Assembly (NCBI GenBank): GCA_017615355.1
Contig: JAGAAJ010000094.1
Location: 1-42,734, forward strand
Direction of reading: 5' to 3'
DNA: 42,734 nucleotides
From: Prevotella sp.
Lineage (GTDB): Bacteria > Bacteroidota > Bacteroidia > Bacteroidales > Bacteroidaceae
Position numbers and translations under genes: made by a program. Shown here one piece after another: positions 15,014 through 23,708 of the stretch; the stretch's first letter is position 1; the number at the start of each line of letters is the position of its first letter. The notes below the pieces were generated by a model, which saw nothing but the letters and a program-made list of their open reading frames with translations, did not search any database and was not told the origin of the DNA.

Positions 15014-16707
15014 TCTTCCATCAGTTTACGGTAGCGTGCCCGTTTGGGTTCTTCTATGCCTAAACGCTGGGCTTTATTTGCTTCGTAATCAGAGTAGTTG
15101 CCATCGAAGAAAAAGACATTGCCCTCGCCCTCGAAGGCCAGGATATGTGTGCAGATGCGGTCGAGGAACCAGCGGTCGTGGCTGATGACGACGGCACAAC
15201 CTGCGAAGGCCTCCAAGCCTTCTTCAAGAGCGCGCAGGGTGTTGACGTCAATGTCATTCGTCGGCTCGTCAAGCAGCAGCACATTCCCCTCCTGCTTCAG
15301 CGCCAATGCCAGCTGCAGGCGGTTACGCTCGCCACCAGAGAGGACTCCGCATTTCTTTTCCTGATCCACACCGCTGAAGTTGAAACGGCTGAGGTAGGCT
15401 CGGGCATTTAGTTCGCGGCCGCCCAGGCGCAGTGTCTCATTGCCCTGAGAGACCACCTGATAGACGGTCTTGTTGGGATCGATGTCCTTGTGCTGCTGAT
15501 CCACGTAGGCCAGACGCACCGTCTCGCCCACAGAGAATGTGCCGGCATCGGGCTGCTCCAAACCCATGATGAGGCGGAACAGCGTAGTCTTACCTGCACC
15601 GTTAGGGCCGATAACGCCCACAATGCCATTGGGCGGCAGGATGAAGTTCAAGTCGGTGAAGAGCGTCTTTTCAGCAAAAGACTTTGCCACATGCTCAGCT
15701 TCGATGACCTTGTTGCCAAGGCGCGGGCCGTTGGGAATGAAAATCTCCAGCTTCTCCTCCTTCTGCTTCTGCTCCTCGTTCAGCATCAGCTCATACGAAT
15801 TCAGACGGGCCTTACCCTTGGCCTGACGGGCCTTCGGCGCCATGCGTACCCATTCCAGCTCGCGCTCCAGCGTCTTGCGGCGCTTGGAGGCCTGTTTCTC
15901 TTCCTGAGCCAAGCGCTGGCTCTTCTGCTCCAGCCAGCTTGAGTAATTGCCCTTCCAGGGGATGCCCTCGCCGCGGTCAAGCTCCAGGATCCATTCGGCC
16001 ACATCGTCGAGGAAATAGCGGTCGTGCGTGACAGCGATGACCGTGCCCTCATACTGCTGCAGATGCTGCTCCAGCCAGTCGATGCTCTCGGCGTCAAGAT
16101 GGTTGGTAGGCTCGTCGAGCAAGAGCACATCGGGTTTCTGCAACAACAGCCGACAAAGAGCCACACGGCGCCGTTCGCCGCCTGAGAGATTGGTCACAGG
16201 CCAGTCGCCTGGAGGGCAGCGCAGGGCAGCCATAGCTCGGTCGAGCTTTGAATCCATGTTCCAGGCATCGGTGGCATCGATGATATCCTGCAGCTCGGCC
16301 TGGCGCTGCATCAGCTTGTCCATCTTGTCGGGGTCTTCGTAATATTCGGGTAAACCGAATTTCACGTTGATGTCATCGTATTCAGCCAAGGCGTCATACA
16401 CGTGTTGCACACCCTCCATCACGTTCTCCTTCACCGTCTTCGTCTCGTCCAATGGCGGATCCTGCGGCAGATAACCCACGGTGTAGCCAGGCGCCCACAC
16501 CACGTTACCCTGATATTGCTGGTCCAGGCCGGCGATGATTTTCATCAGCGTCGACTTACCCGCACCATTCAGGCCGATAATGCCTATCTTCGCTCCGTAG
16601 AAGAACGAGAGGTAGATATTCTTGAGCACTTGTTTCTGATTCTGCTGGATGGTCTTGCTCACTCCTACCATCGAGAAGATCACTTTCTTGTCGTCAACTG
16701 TTGCCAT
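15010..16707 (-). CDS. ettA: ABC-F ATPase, EttA-type (energy-dependent translational throttle)
   Basis: This soluble, twin-ATPase ABC-F protein of 565 residues binds the ribosomal E site and gates entry into elongation according to ATP/ADP ratio. The first ATPase domain has Walker A GLNGAGKST (45-53), signature LSGGERRR and LLLDEPTNHLD. An arm and a charged linker (EWVRMAPKARQAKGKARL) follow, then the second domain with GPNGAGKTT, LSGGERNR and LLLDEPTNDID. Length and the QAKGKARLNSYE linker match E. coli EttA closely, with no resistance-type extension. It is monocistronic between the terminator hairpin and a TATCTTTG promoter element on the minus strand. Confidence 0.92.
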   Translation of the reverse strand: MATVDDKKVIFSMVGVSKTIQQNQKQVLKNIYLSFFYGAKIGIIGLNGAGKSTLMKIIAGLDQQYQGNVVWAPGYTVGYLPQDPPLDETKTVKENVMEGVQHVYDALAEYDDINVKFGLPEYYEDPDKMDKLMQRQAELQDIIDATDAWNMDSKLDRAMAALRCPPGDWPVTNLSGGERRRVALCRLLLQKPDVLLLDEPTNHLDAESIDWLEQHLQQYEGTVIAVTHDRYFLDDVAEWILELDRGEGIPWKGNYSSWLEQKSQRLAQEEKQASKRRKTLERELEWVRMAPKARQAKGKARLNSYELMLNEEQKQKEEKLEIFIPNGPRLGNKVIEAEHVAKSFAEKTLFTDLNFILPPNGIVGVIGPNGAGKTTLFRLIMGLEQPDAGTFSVGETVRLAYVDQQHKDIDPNKTVYQVVSQGNETLRLGGRELNARAYLSRFNFSGVDQEKKCGVLSGGERNRLQLALALKQEGNVLLLDEPTNDIDVNTLRALEEGLEAFAGCAVVISHDRWFLDRICTHILAFEGEGNVFFFDGNYSDYEANKAQRLGIEEPKRARYRKLMEE

Positions 16708-16748
16708 AAATGTGACTGTTACTATTCATGTTTTAGTGTAGAATGGTG

Positions 16749-16756
16749 CAAAGATA
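16749..16756 (-). promoter_or_regulatory. -7 element of the ABC-F gene
   Basis: Read on the minus strand this is TATCTTTG, matching TAnnTTTG, about 42 bases before the start codon. A matching -33 TTTG is not obvious. Confidence 0.4.
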
Positions 16757-16825
16757 GCGAAAAAAATTGAAATAGCTCAGAATAATGGCATCAAAAGTTA
16801 CGATATATGGAAAATTAACACATTG

Positions 16826-16859
16826 TTTGAGGCTATTCGCAGAATTATTCGTAATTTTG
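16826..16859 (+). promoter_or_regulatory. Promoter of the dut-TPR-DUF4292-envC cluster
   Basis: TTTG at 16826-16829 and TAATTTTG at 16852-16859 are separated by 22 bases, slightly longer than the 19-21 norm. The leader to the dut start at 16899 is about 35 bases. Confidence 0.5.
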
Positions 16860-16898
16860 CACCGAATTATGGCCATTAGAATAATGGCAGGAGAAAAA

Positions 16899-17333
16899 AT
16901 GAAGATACAAATAGTGAATCGCAGCCGCCACGCTCTGCCTGCTTACGCTACAGAGCAAAGCGCTGGCATGGACCTCAGGGCGAACATTGAAGAGCCCATC
17001 ATTTTGCAGCCCATGGAGCGCAGACTCATACCTACTGGGCTCTACATCGCACTGCCAGCGGGCTACGAGGCACAGGTGCGTCCACGTAGCGGATTGGCCT
17101 TGAAACAGGGCATCACCGTATTGAATGCCCCTGGTACTATTGATGCAGACTACCGAGGCGAAGTGGGTGTCCTGCTTATCAACCTGTCACAACAGCCTTT
17201 CACCATCAACGATGGAGAACGTATAGCCCAGATGATTATCGCTCGCCATGAACAGGCAGAATGGATAGAGGTGGAAACGCTTGACGAGACAGAGCGTGGT
17301 GCAGGTGGTTATGGCCATACAGGAGTGAACTGA
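16899..17333 (+). CDS. dut: Deoxyuridine 5'-triphosphate nucleotidohydrolase (dUTPase)
   Basis: This trimeric enzyme hydrolyses dUTP to dUMP and pyrophosphate, keeping uracil out of DNA and supplying dTMP synthesis. ATG 16899 gives 144 residues, the usual length, and has a GGAG about 6 bases upstream; earlier in-frame starts add sequence that lies at or near the promoter. The conserved motifs are present in order: [16 protein letters not shown], the sugar-binding [15 protein letters not shown] with catalytic Asp, GERIAQMII, and the C-terminal Gly-rich arm [10 protein letters not shown]. It heads a rightward cluster; this linkage to a TPR protein, a DUF4292 lipoprotein and an EnvC-like factor recurs, in my memory, in other Bacteroidales. 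Confidence 0.95.
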   Translation: MKIQIVNRSRHALPAYATEQSAGMDLRANIEEPIILQPMERRLIPTGLYIALPAGYEAQVRPRSGLALKQGITVLNAPGTIDADYRGEVGVLLINLSQQPFTINDGERIAQMIIARHEQAEWIEVETLDETERGAGGYGHTGVN

Positions 17334-17367
17334 AACGAAAAATGTCTGAAGTTTGAGATTGTCGCAG

Positions 17368-19095
17368 ATGAATAGGATTGTAGTGATACTGATGATGGTG
17401 ATGGTTGGCATGGTGGCTTCGGCACAGGCTGACCAAAAATCATTGTCATCATCCACTGTCTCTCAAACTAAACGACAGTTTGATGTTTTGTTCCATGAGG
17501 CCTTGTTGCAGAGGCAGAAGGGGAACCTTGATGCAGCCTTCGACCTGCTGCAGCGTTGCCAGGAGCTGAGTCCTGAGGCTGCCGAGACCTATTATTTCCT
17601 CGGAGAATTCTATGCCGACATGGAGCAGAACGAGCAAGCACTTAATGCCTTCCGTCGTGCTTGCGATCTGGAACCCAAAAACATGACCTTCCTCGAGCGT
17701 ATGGCTTATGCCAGTATTCAGGCAGGTGCCTATGGCGAGGGTGCAGAGATGATGGAACAGATGTATGAGGCCGACAAAAGCAGGCAAGACCTGCTGGAGA
17801 CGCTCTACATGCTCTACATGCGACAGGAAGACTACGGCAAAGCTATCGCCACGCTCGACAAACTGGAGGCTGTCGACGGACCTACGGAACGCACCACACT
17901 GGCCAAGTGCCGCATCTATATCGAGCAGGACAATGCCGATGCTGCCATTAGCGAGATGCGTCAGCTGGCCGAGCACTATCCCAACGATCCCACCTACCGC
18001 ACACTCTATGCCAACACGCTGCTTGTGGCCGATCATTTCGATGAGTCTTACAACGTGTTGCAGCAAGTACTGGCTGAAGATGCAGGCAACCTGCGGGCTC
18101 AACAAGTGTTGCGCAGCTATTACATCCGTCAGGGCGACGAAGCGGCTGCCGACTCCGTCAACCACGCCATTCTGCTCAACCCGAAAGCCTCCATTGAGGA
18201 CAAGGTGGGGCAACTTCGGCAGATTATCATTGAGAACGAACAGCAGCAAGGCGATAGTACCGTCGTACTCGACCTTTTCAACGAGCTGCTCCGTCAACCC
18301 AACCCCAGCGCAGACATTGCCGAGATGAAAGCCGCCTATATGCAGCTGAAGGAGATGCCGCGTGACAGTGTACGGCAGGCCTTCTCCTATGTGTTGCAGT
18401 TGGCGCCCGAACAAGCATCGGCCCGTCTGCGGCTGGTGCAACAGGCTTGGGAAGATGAGGACGACGATGCCATCATCAGCCTCTGCAGCGAGGCTCGCCA
18501 ATATAACCCTGAAGAAATGGTGTTCTATTACTATCAGGGTATGGCCTACTATAGACAGGAGGACAAGGACAATGCCCTTGAGGCTTTCCGCAACGGCATC
18601 AACGTCATCAATGAGCAGAGCATCCCGGAGATTGTCAGTGACTTCTATGCCGTCATGGGCGACCTCCTCTATCAAAAGGGAAGGCAGACGGATGCTTTTG
18701 CCGCCTATGACTCTTGTCTGGTTTGGAAGGAAGACAATATCAGTTGTCTGAATAACTACGCCTACTATCTCAGCCTGCTTGGCGAGCGTCTGGACGAGGC
18801 TGAACAGATGAGTTACCGCACGGTAAAAGCTGAGCCTGAGAATGCCACCTATCTCGATACATACGCATGGATCCTCTTCCGTCAGGAACGCTATGCCGAG
18901 GCAAAGATCTACATCGAGCAGGCATTGCGCGACTCGCTGATTGATGGTGTGGTGAAAGAGCACGCCGGCGATATTTTCGCCCTCAACGGCGACATCGACA
19001 AGGCGATGGAATTGTGGCAGCAGGCACAGACCAACGCCCCAGACAATAAACTCCTTAGAAGAAAAATTAAACGTAAAAAATATTTCCAAAAATGA
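17368..19095 (+). CDS. Exported tetratricopeptide-repeat protein
   Basis: This 575-residue TPR protein has a signal peptide (MNRIVVILMMVMVG, cleavage after SAQ near residue 20), placing it in the periplasm or bound to the envelope. ATG 17368 is preferred over the in-frame TTG 15 bases earlier because it begins the signal peptide directly. Helical TPR units run almost to the C-terminus; the clearest are around residues 40-135 (ETYYFLGEFYADMEQNEQAL) and 390-560 (YYQGMAYYRQEDKDNALEAF, YAYYLSLLGERLDEAE). It probably acts as a scaffold for envelope assembly. Its stop codon overlaps the next start as ATGA, so it is translationally coupled to the DUF4292 lipoprotein. Confidence 0.85.
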   Translation: MNRIVVILMMVMVGMVASAQADQKSLSSSTVSQTKRQFDVLFHEALLQRQKGNLDAAFDLLQRCQELSPEAAETYYFLGEFYADMEQNEQALNAFRRACDLEPKNMTFLERMAYASIQAGAYGEGAEMMEQMYEADKSRQDLLETLYMLYMRQEDYGKAIATLDKLEAVDGPTERTTLAKCRIYIEQDNADAAISEMRQLAEHYPNDPTYRTLYANTLLVADHFDESYNVLQQVLAEDAGNLRAQQVLRSYYIRQGDEAAADSVNHAILLNPKASIEDKVGQLRQIIIENEQQQGDSTVVLDLFNELLRQPNPSADIAEMKAAYMQLKEMPRDSVRQAFSYVLQLAPEQASARLRLVQQAWEDEDDDAIISLCSEARQYNPEEMVFYYYQGMAYYRQEDKDNALEAFRNGINVINEQSIPEIVSDFYAVMGDLLYQKGRQTDAFAAYDSCLVWKEDNISCLNNYAYYLSLLGERLDEAEQMSYRTVKAEPENATYLDTYAWILFRQERYAEAKIYIEQALRDSLIDGVVKEHAGDIFALNGDIDKAMELWQQAQTNAPDNKLLRRKIKRKKYFQK

Positions 19096-19961
19096 AAATC
19101 TCAAAAGTATTGAAAATTGCTGTGCTGGCAATGCCATTGGTGATGGTGTCTTGCCACTCGCACAAGAAAGTAGTGACGGAGAGTCCCATTGTTGTAAGTC
19201 CTGAGCAGGAAGAGTTGTTGGATAAGGTTGACAGCCACACACTGCAAAACATGACCTTTGTGGGCTCGAAACTGAAATTCACTGTCAAGGTGGGTGATCA
19301 GGAGATTTCGCTCACAGGCAACCTTCGCATGAAGCGCGATGACGTTATTCGCCTACAGCTCATGGCTTTCGGATTCGTCGAGGCTGCCCGCTTAGAGTTT
19401 ACCCAGGACTATGTGCTAATCATGGACCGCATCAACAAGCAGTTCCTGAAAGCACCTTATTACTATGTTGACTTCCTGCGCAACAGCGGCATCAATTTCA
19501 ACACCCTCCAGGCCCTCTTCTGGAACGAGCTGTTCCAGCCTGGCAAGAGCACCCTCACCGAAGAAGACCGCCAGTTGTTTACTTCACAGTCATTGGGCGA
19601 TGGAGATGCAGTCATCAACTTCGAGGACGGCGACGGCGAGAAAGTGCGCAGCAAGATGTTCTACAGCTGGCTGGTGGGTGAGGCTACTGGTCGCATCAAG
19701 ATGGCCAACATCATGTACCGCGACCCCATCAATGGTAATACGCAGCTGAACTGGGACTACCGCGAGTTCAAGAATCTGGGCTCAAAGCTGTTCCCCAGCG
19801 ATATGGCTGTCACACTGACTACCCCGCAGAAAGAAGTGAAGCTGGGCATCAGACTGAACTATCTTAACAACGATGACGACTGGGAACTGCGTACTCGCGT
19901 CAGCGACAAATACCGTGAAGTAGAGGTCGACGAGATTCTCCGTCGCTTCATGTCGTTGTAG
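19092..19961 (+). CDS. DUF4292-family lipoprotein
   Basis: This 289-residue protein has a lipoprotein signal peptide (residues 1-21, lipobox LVMVSC with the lipidated cysteine at 21). The mature part, with KLKFTVKVGDQEISLTGNLRMKRDDVIRL and the later DYREFKNLGSKLFP segments, is a beta-rich half-barrel resembling LolA/LolB-like lipoprotein-binding folds, as known for DUF4292. It is likely anchored in the outer or inner membrane and involved in envelope lipid or lipoprotein handling; no direct function is established. It overlaps the TPR gene by 4 bases and is followed by a purine-rich repeat leading into the EnvC-like gene. Confidence 0.82.
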   Translation: MKISKVLKIAVLAMPLVMVSCHSHKKVVTESPIVVSPEQEELLDKVDSHTLQNMTFVGSKLKFTVKVGDQEISLTGNLRMKRDDVIRLQLMAFGFVEAARLEFTQDYVLIMDRINKQFLKAPYYYVDFLRNSGINFNTLQALFWNELFQPGKSTLTEEDRQLFTSQSLGDGDAVINFEDGDGEKVRSKMFYSWLVGEATGRIKMANIMYRDPINGNTQLNWDYREFKNLGSKLFPSDMAVTLTTPQKEVKLGIRLNYLNNDDDWELRTRVSDKYREVEVDEILRRFMSL

Positions 19962-19963
19962 AG

Positions 19964-19991
19964 TTAGAGGATAGAGGAGAGAGGTGAGAGA
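19964..19991 (+). repeat. Four 7-bp purine repeats ending at a start codon
   Basis: The 28 bases split into TTAGAGG, ATAGAGG, AGAGAGG and TGAGAGA and are followed directly by ATG 19992. The tract may also serve as a ribosome-binding region because AGAGG resembles a Shine-Dalgarno core. It belongs to the same 7-mer family as the tract inside the methyltransferase gene. Confidence 0.8.
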
Positions 19992-21371
19992 ATGCGCCGA
20001 CTTACACTGTTACTGCTGATGCTAACGCTGTGTGTGGCTGCTCCTGCTCAGAGGAGCCGCCGCCAGTCACAGCAGACTCAGCAGACACAGAGGTCACAGC
20101 GCAACCAGTTAGAGCGACAGCGACAGCAACTGCGTGAAAAGCAGAAGCAAGCCCGACAGCGCCAACAGGAGTTAGAGCGCGAGCTGCGCCAGCGCATCAA
20201 AGATGTAGAGGTGCTGGCCAGCGACATCGAGAACAAACAACTGGTGCTCGACAGCCTCCACATTGTCATTGACAGCGTCAACGCCAACATCGCTGTGCTC
20301 GACTCTCAGCTCACCGTGCTAAAGGATGAGCTAGAGGAGCGCCGTCAGCATTACATCAGCTCCGTGCGCTATATGTATCGCAACCGCAACGCACAGAGTC
20401 AGCTCATTTTTGTGCTCAGCGCCAAGAACTTTGACCAGATGTACCGTCGTCTGCGCTTTATGAACGAGTATACCACCCACCAGCGGGCACAAGGTGAGGC
20501 TGTGAAGCAGAAAGGCGAGCAGGTGGCTGTGAAGCTTGACGAGTTGAATGTGGCGCGTGGCGAGCTGGACGTGCTGCTGGCACAGAACGAGGCCGAGCAG
20601 CACGATATGGAGCAGAAGAAGGCTGATCAGCAGCGCCTTGTGGCAGAATTGCAGCAAGAGCAAAAGACGGTTGACAAGCTCATCGCGCAGCAACAGCGTG
20701 AAGAAGGTGAGCTGACGTCAAAGATTAACAAGCTCATTGCCGAGGAGTTGGAACGACAGCGCCGTGCTGCGGAGGAGCGCCGACTTGCAGAGGAACGCCG
20801 CCGTCAGCAAGAGGCCGCCGCCGCTGCTGCAGGGGCTAATGCCAATGCCAATGCTAATGCAAACGCAAACAACAACAGCAACAACCGGCGAAACCGTCGA
20901 CGCAACGCCAATCCCGGCACTACCACTCCCACAACTAGCCCTACTTATCGCGATGCTGATCCTGACCGCCAGCTCACTGGTAATTTCCGTAGCAACAAAG
21001 GTCGTTTGCCTGTGCCCATCACAGGCAGTTATCGTGTAGTACGCCCCTTTGGCGAATACGTCATTGGCGGCGTTACCTTGACGAGCAGTGGCGTGCATCT
21101 CGAAGGACAGAGCGGTGCCCAGGCCCGCTGTGTCTTCAACGGCGAGGTGAGCCGTGTCTACAACTCTGGCCAGAACGGTTATGTCGTAATGGTAAGACAC
21201 GGCCGCTACATCTCCGTCTATAGCAACCTCTCGTCAGTCAGCGTTACTGCTGGACAGCAGGTCACCACCAATCAGATTCTTGGCACCGTCGGGCCTTCCC
21301 ACATCCTTATGTTCCGTCTGCAGGACTGGGACCAGCTGCTCAATCCCAAGAAATGGCTCTCACGACTATAG
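19992..21371 (+). CDS. EnvC-like murein hydrolase activator with degenerate M23/LytM domain
   Basis: This 459-residue periplasmic protein begins with a signal peptide (MRRLTLLLLMLTLCVAAPAQ), followed by a long coiled coil (about residues 30-260, rich in Gln, Arg, Glu), a low-complexity Ala/Asn/Arg linker (about 270-320), and a C-terminal LytM fold (about 335-459). The peptidase zinc ligands are not conserved: the usual HxxxD is GVHLEGQSG and the HxH-type YxHL is YSNL. It should therefore activate amidases rather than cut peptidoglycan itself, as EnvC does for AmiA/AmiB at the division septum. The Asn/Ala run (NANANANANA) is itself a simple-sequence expansion. Confidence 0.85.
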   Translation: MRRLTLLLLMLTLCVAAPAQRSRRQSQQTQQTQRSQRNQLERQRQQLREKQKQARQRQQELERELRQRIKDVEVLASDIENKQLVLDSLHIVIDSVNANIAVLDSQLTVLKDELEERRQHYISSVRYMYRNRNAQSQLIFVLSAKNFDQMYRRLRFMNEYTTHQRAQGEAVKQKGEQVAVKLDELNVARGELDVLLAQNEAEQHDMEQKKADQQRLVAELQQEQKTVDKLIAQQQREEGELTSKINKLIAEELERQRRAAEERRLAEERRRQQEAAAAAAGANANANANANANNNSNNRRNRRRNANPGTTTPTTSPTYRDADPDRQLTGNFRSNKGRLPVPITGSYRVVRPFGEYVIGGVTLTSSGVHLEGQSGAQARCVFNGEVSRVYNSGQNGYVVMVRHGRYISVYSNLSSVSVTAGQQVTTNQILGTVGPSHILMFRLQDWDQLLNPKKWLSRL

Positions 21372-21372
21372 C

Positions 21373-21414
21373 GATTAGCCATTAGTAGTTAGCCATAATC
21401 CAAAATCCAATATG
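21373..21414 (+). repeat. Six 7-bp repeats running into a start codon
   Basis: The gap between the EnvC-like and M20 genes divides into GATTAGC, CATTAGT, AGTTAGC, CATAATC, CAAAATC and CAATATG. The ATG of the M20 gene is the last three bases of the sixth 7-mer. The consensus differs from the purine-rich family but the period is the same. Confidence 0.65.
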
Positions 21415-22485
21415 CCCACATTCTTCGATGATGCCATAGCCCTGCTCCAGGAGCTGATAGCCATACCTCGTGTGAGTCGCGAGGAGACGGCCGCTGCCGA
21501 CCTGATGCAGCGTCGCATGGAGGAGTGGGGGCTGAATCCGAAGCGTGAAATGAACAACTTGTGGGCCGTATGTCCTGACTACGATGCCAGCCGTCCCACG
21601 CTTTTGCTGAACGCTCATCTTGATACGGTGAAGCCTGTTGCTTCATGGAAACGACAGCCTCACCAGCCTCAGATTGAGGGAGACCGCCTCTATGGCCTCG
21701 GCGCCAACGACTGCGGTGGCGGTCTCGTCACCCTGCTGATGACGTATAGGCGATTGGTAGAAAGGGGAGAGAGGAAAGAGAAAAGAGGAAAGGGCTCTCG
21801 CGCGTACAATATTATCTATTTGGCATCTGCCGAAGAGGAAGTCTCTGGAGCCAATGGTGTAGCACATGTACTGCCTATGCTGCCGCCTATTAGCGTGGCT
21901 GTAGTCGGCGAGCCCACAGGCTTGCAGCCTGCCATCGCTGAGAAAGGGCTGATGGTGATAGACGGCTATGCCGACGGCGTCAGCGGACATGCAGCCCGCA
22001 ACGAAGGTGTGAATGCCATATATGAGGCATTGGACGACCTGATCTTCCTGCGCGACTACCGCTTCGAACGCATCAGTCCGTTGCTTGGGCCGATGAAGAT
22101 GACCGTTACTGTGGTGGAGAGCGGCACACAGCACAATGTTGTGCCCGATAGACTGCATTTCGTTCTTGATGTGCGCACCACAGAGCTCTATACCAATGAG
22201 GAAGTCTTTGCTTTCCTGCAGTCGAAGATGAAGAAATGCCGCTTGGAGGCGCGTTCCTTCCGTCTGCACTCGTCGTCCATCACCACAGAGCACCCTTTGG
22301 TCAAACGTTGCCTCGAGCTGGGACTCAAGCCTTTCGGCTCGCCCACGCTGAGCGACCAGTGTCTGATGTCGTTCCCCTCGCTGAAGCTTGGTCCTGGCGA
22401 ATCTTCGCGTTCTCACTCCGCAGATGAGTTTATCTGTCTCAGTGAGATAGAGCGTGCCTTAGACCTCTACGGAAAACTATTCTGA
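21412..22485 (+). CDS. argE: M20-family amidohydrolase, probable N-acetyl/N-succinylornithine deacylase
   Basis: This zinc metallohydrolase of 357 residues should deacylate an N-acyl amino acid in arginine biosynthesis; Bacteroidetes use N-succinylated intermediates, so N-succinylornithine is a plausible substrate. Metal ligands and catalytic residues are seen in NAHLDTVKP (H69, D71), GANDCGGG (D100) and the SAEEEVSG acid pair (E141/E142), with the C-terminal LGPGESSRSHSADEF block carrying the last histidine ligand. The dimerisation lid lies around residues 170-280. Residues of about 117-129 (ERGERKEKRGKGS) form an extra basic loop encoded by 7-bp repeats. Other M20 specificities (DapE, dipeptidase) cannot be excluded. 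Confidence 0.78.
   Translation: MPTFFDDAIALLQELIAIPRVSREETAAADLMQRRMEEWGLNPKREMNNLWAVCPDYDASRPTLLLNAHLDTVKPVASWKRQPHQPQIEGDRLYGLGANDCGGGLVTLLMTYRRLVERGERKEKRGKGSRAYNIIYLASAEEEVSGANGVAHVLPMLPPISVAVVGEPTGLQPAIAEKGLMVIDGYADGVSGHAARNEGVNAIYEALDDLIFLRDYRFERISPLLGPMKMTVTVVESGTQHNVVPDRLHFVLDVRTTELYTNEEVFAFLQSKMKKCRLEARSFRLHSSSITTEHPLVKRCLELGLKPFGSPTLSDQCLMSFPSLKLGPGESSRSHSADEFICLSEIERALDLYGKLF
21759..21793 (+). repeat. Five 7-bp purine repeats inside the M20 gene
   Basis: The tract divides into AGAAAGG, GGAGAGA, GGAAAGA, GAAAAGA and GGAAAGG. It encodes a loop containing ERGERK, the same hexapeptide produced by the 84-bp tract in the RNA methyltransferase gene. Confidence 0.75.
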
Positions 22486-22506
22486 AAGCCACGTCTCTTT
22501 TGCAGG

Positions 22507-22535
22507 CTGAAAGCGCAAGTTTTCGGTCATTTTTT
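22507..22535 (+). terminator. Probable intrinsic terminator after the M20 gene
   Basis: CTGAAA (22507-22512) pairs with TTTCGG (22521-22526), including one G-T pair, across an 8-base loop, and is followed by a T-run at 22530-22535. The stem is short, so this is tentative. Confidence 0.4.
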
Positions 22536-22598
22536 CAATTTGTCAGTCCCCACGTTTTACCGCACAGAGAGGAAACCATTGTAAAAAAGTTTGCAAAT

Positions 22599-22631
22599 TT
22601 TGCATTATTAGAAAAGAATGTTGTATCTTTG
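22599..22631 (+). promoter_or_regulatory. Promoter of the acidic membrane protein gene
   Basis: TTTG at 22599-22602 is followed after 21 bases by TATCTTTG at 22624-22631, a full match to the Bacteroidota consensus. The leader to ATG 22681 is about 45 bases. Confidence 0.75.
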
Positions 22632-22680
22632 CAGCTGTTTCTCTTGAGAGGAATTCGTGCGACACATAACAACAGAAGAT

Positions 22681-23673
22681 ATGGAACAGCCAACTATCGA
22701 CTCCGCGCCGAATAACGCGCAAACCAACCAACAGAATCCACCTAACAACGCCGGGCGTCCTAGCTATACTGTCAGCACACCCGATGGCGTAGAGGTTGAC
22801 AAACCCAACGTCGTTGAAGGTACGGCAATGCTTATCACCTATAGCCGCACGGGATTTTCACCTGTATCGTATAAGGTGACGGTGAAAAGCATTGGGTCCA
22901 GGCTCTATGTCGTCAATGGAGATACCATCAGGGTGAAGAGCGCCGAGGAGGCCGGCATCACCTTTACAAGGAAGGCCGGTCAGGACAGCAGTCAGCCGCT
23001 GAACATGGTAATTGTGGAAAACAAGCGTGCCGCTGCTACCGATAACAGGAATGTCAGCACCCCCCCTCCGACATTATCCGGCAGCGGCGACAGTAACGCA
23101 TGGCTGAAGATGTTGGTGTGTGCTCTTGCTGGCCTCATCGTGGGATTCCTTCTTGCAAATCTTTTACATTCTGGCAACGACGAGGAGGACGATGAAGAAA
23201 CGACTGTCACCACTTCTTCCAGAATGACCAAGGTTGAAAACGAAGACGAAAACGACTACGAAGACAAATACGAGAACGAAGACGAAAACGACTACGAGAA
23301 CGAAGCCTATCTGCAACAGCAGCAGAGCTTTGAGCAGGAAGACCTGATGTATTTGAAGCAGAACGATGTCTGGAGAATGGATGAGTTGAAGTCGGAAAAA
23401 TACAAGGCCTTGTTCTCGGCTATGACTCGTGGCAACATCACAGGCCTGCTCGACAACGACTATTCGCTATTGCCCCGAGGAGACAACAACTTGAATGGCT
23501 ATTGGTATCAAATCGTCTCCAGTTTGCAGAAGCTTCAGGACGAAGAAAACTATGATGCCTTAGAAGAATGTGCTAATACATTTATGAATATGACGCAGGA
23601 CGGCAGCTGCAAACTGTTTGATTTAACCGATGCGATAAAGGGCATCGCTTTGCCGCCTGCCCAGAGAAATTAG
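22681..23673 (+). CDS. Uncharacterised single-span membrane protein with acidic repeats
   Basis: I do not recognise the family. ATG 22681 gives 330 residues; a GTG 24 bases earlier is possible but less likely. Residues 1-35 are polar and Asn/Gln/Pro-rich, 36-115 may form a small beta domain, and 141-162 (WLKMLVCALAGLIVGFLLANLL) is one transmembrane helix. After it comes an extremely acidic segment (about 166-210) with the 12-residue unit NEDENDYEDKYE repeated almost exactly. The C-terminus (about 211-330) looks helical and globular. No signal peptide is seen, so the N-terminal part is probably cytoplasmic. It has its own promoter and precedes the suf genes, with no obvious functional link. 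Confidence 0.7.
   Translation: MEQPTIDSAPNNAQTNQQNPPNNAGRPSYTVSTPDGVEVDKPNVVEGTAMLITYSRTGFSPVSYKVTVKSIGSRLYVVNGDTIRVKSAEEAGITFTRKAGQDSSQPLNMVIVENKRAAATDNRNVSTPPPTLSGSGDSNAWLKMLVCALAGLIVGFLLANLLHSGNDEEDDEETTVTTSSRMTKVENEDENDYEDKYENEDENDYENEAYLQQQQSFEQEDLMYLKQNDVWRMDELKSEKYKALFSAMTRGNITGLLDNDYSLLPRGDNNLNGYWYQIVSSLQKLQDEENYDALEECANTFMNMTQDGSCKLFDLTDAIKGIALPPAQRN
23239..23297 (+). repeat. Direct repeat encoding acidic 12-residue units
   Basis: A 23-bp stretch at 23239-23261 recurs exactly at 23275-23297, a 36-bp period. It encodes the tandem NEDENDYE units just after the membrane helix. Confidence 0.85.
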
Positions 23674-23708
23674 CGTGAGCCACACTTTATGGTGGCCACC
23701 AATAAAGA

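Noticed and set aside
17449-19242. Long open frame (597 codons) on the minus strand opposite the TPR gene
   Set aside because: It is antisense to a clear TPR protein with a signal peptide, has no domain or promoter, and follows from GC-biased codon use.
23679-23700. GCCAC/GTGGC hairpin with GGTGGCCACC palindrome before sufB, as a riboswitch or Fe-S regulator site
   Set aside because: It is only 5 bp of stem in a 35-base gap, with no known regulator site pattern; too weak to call.
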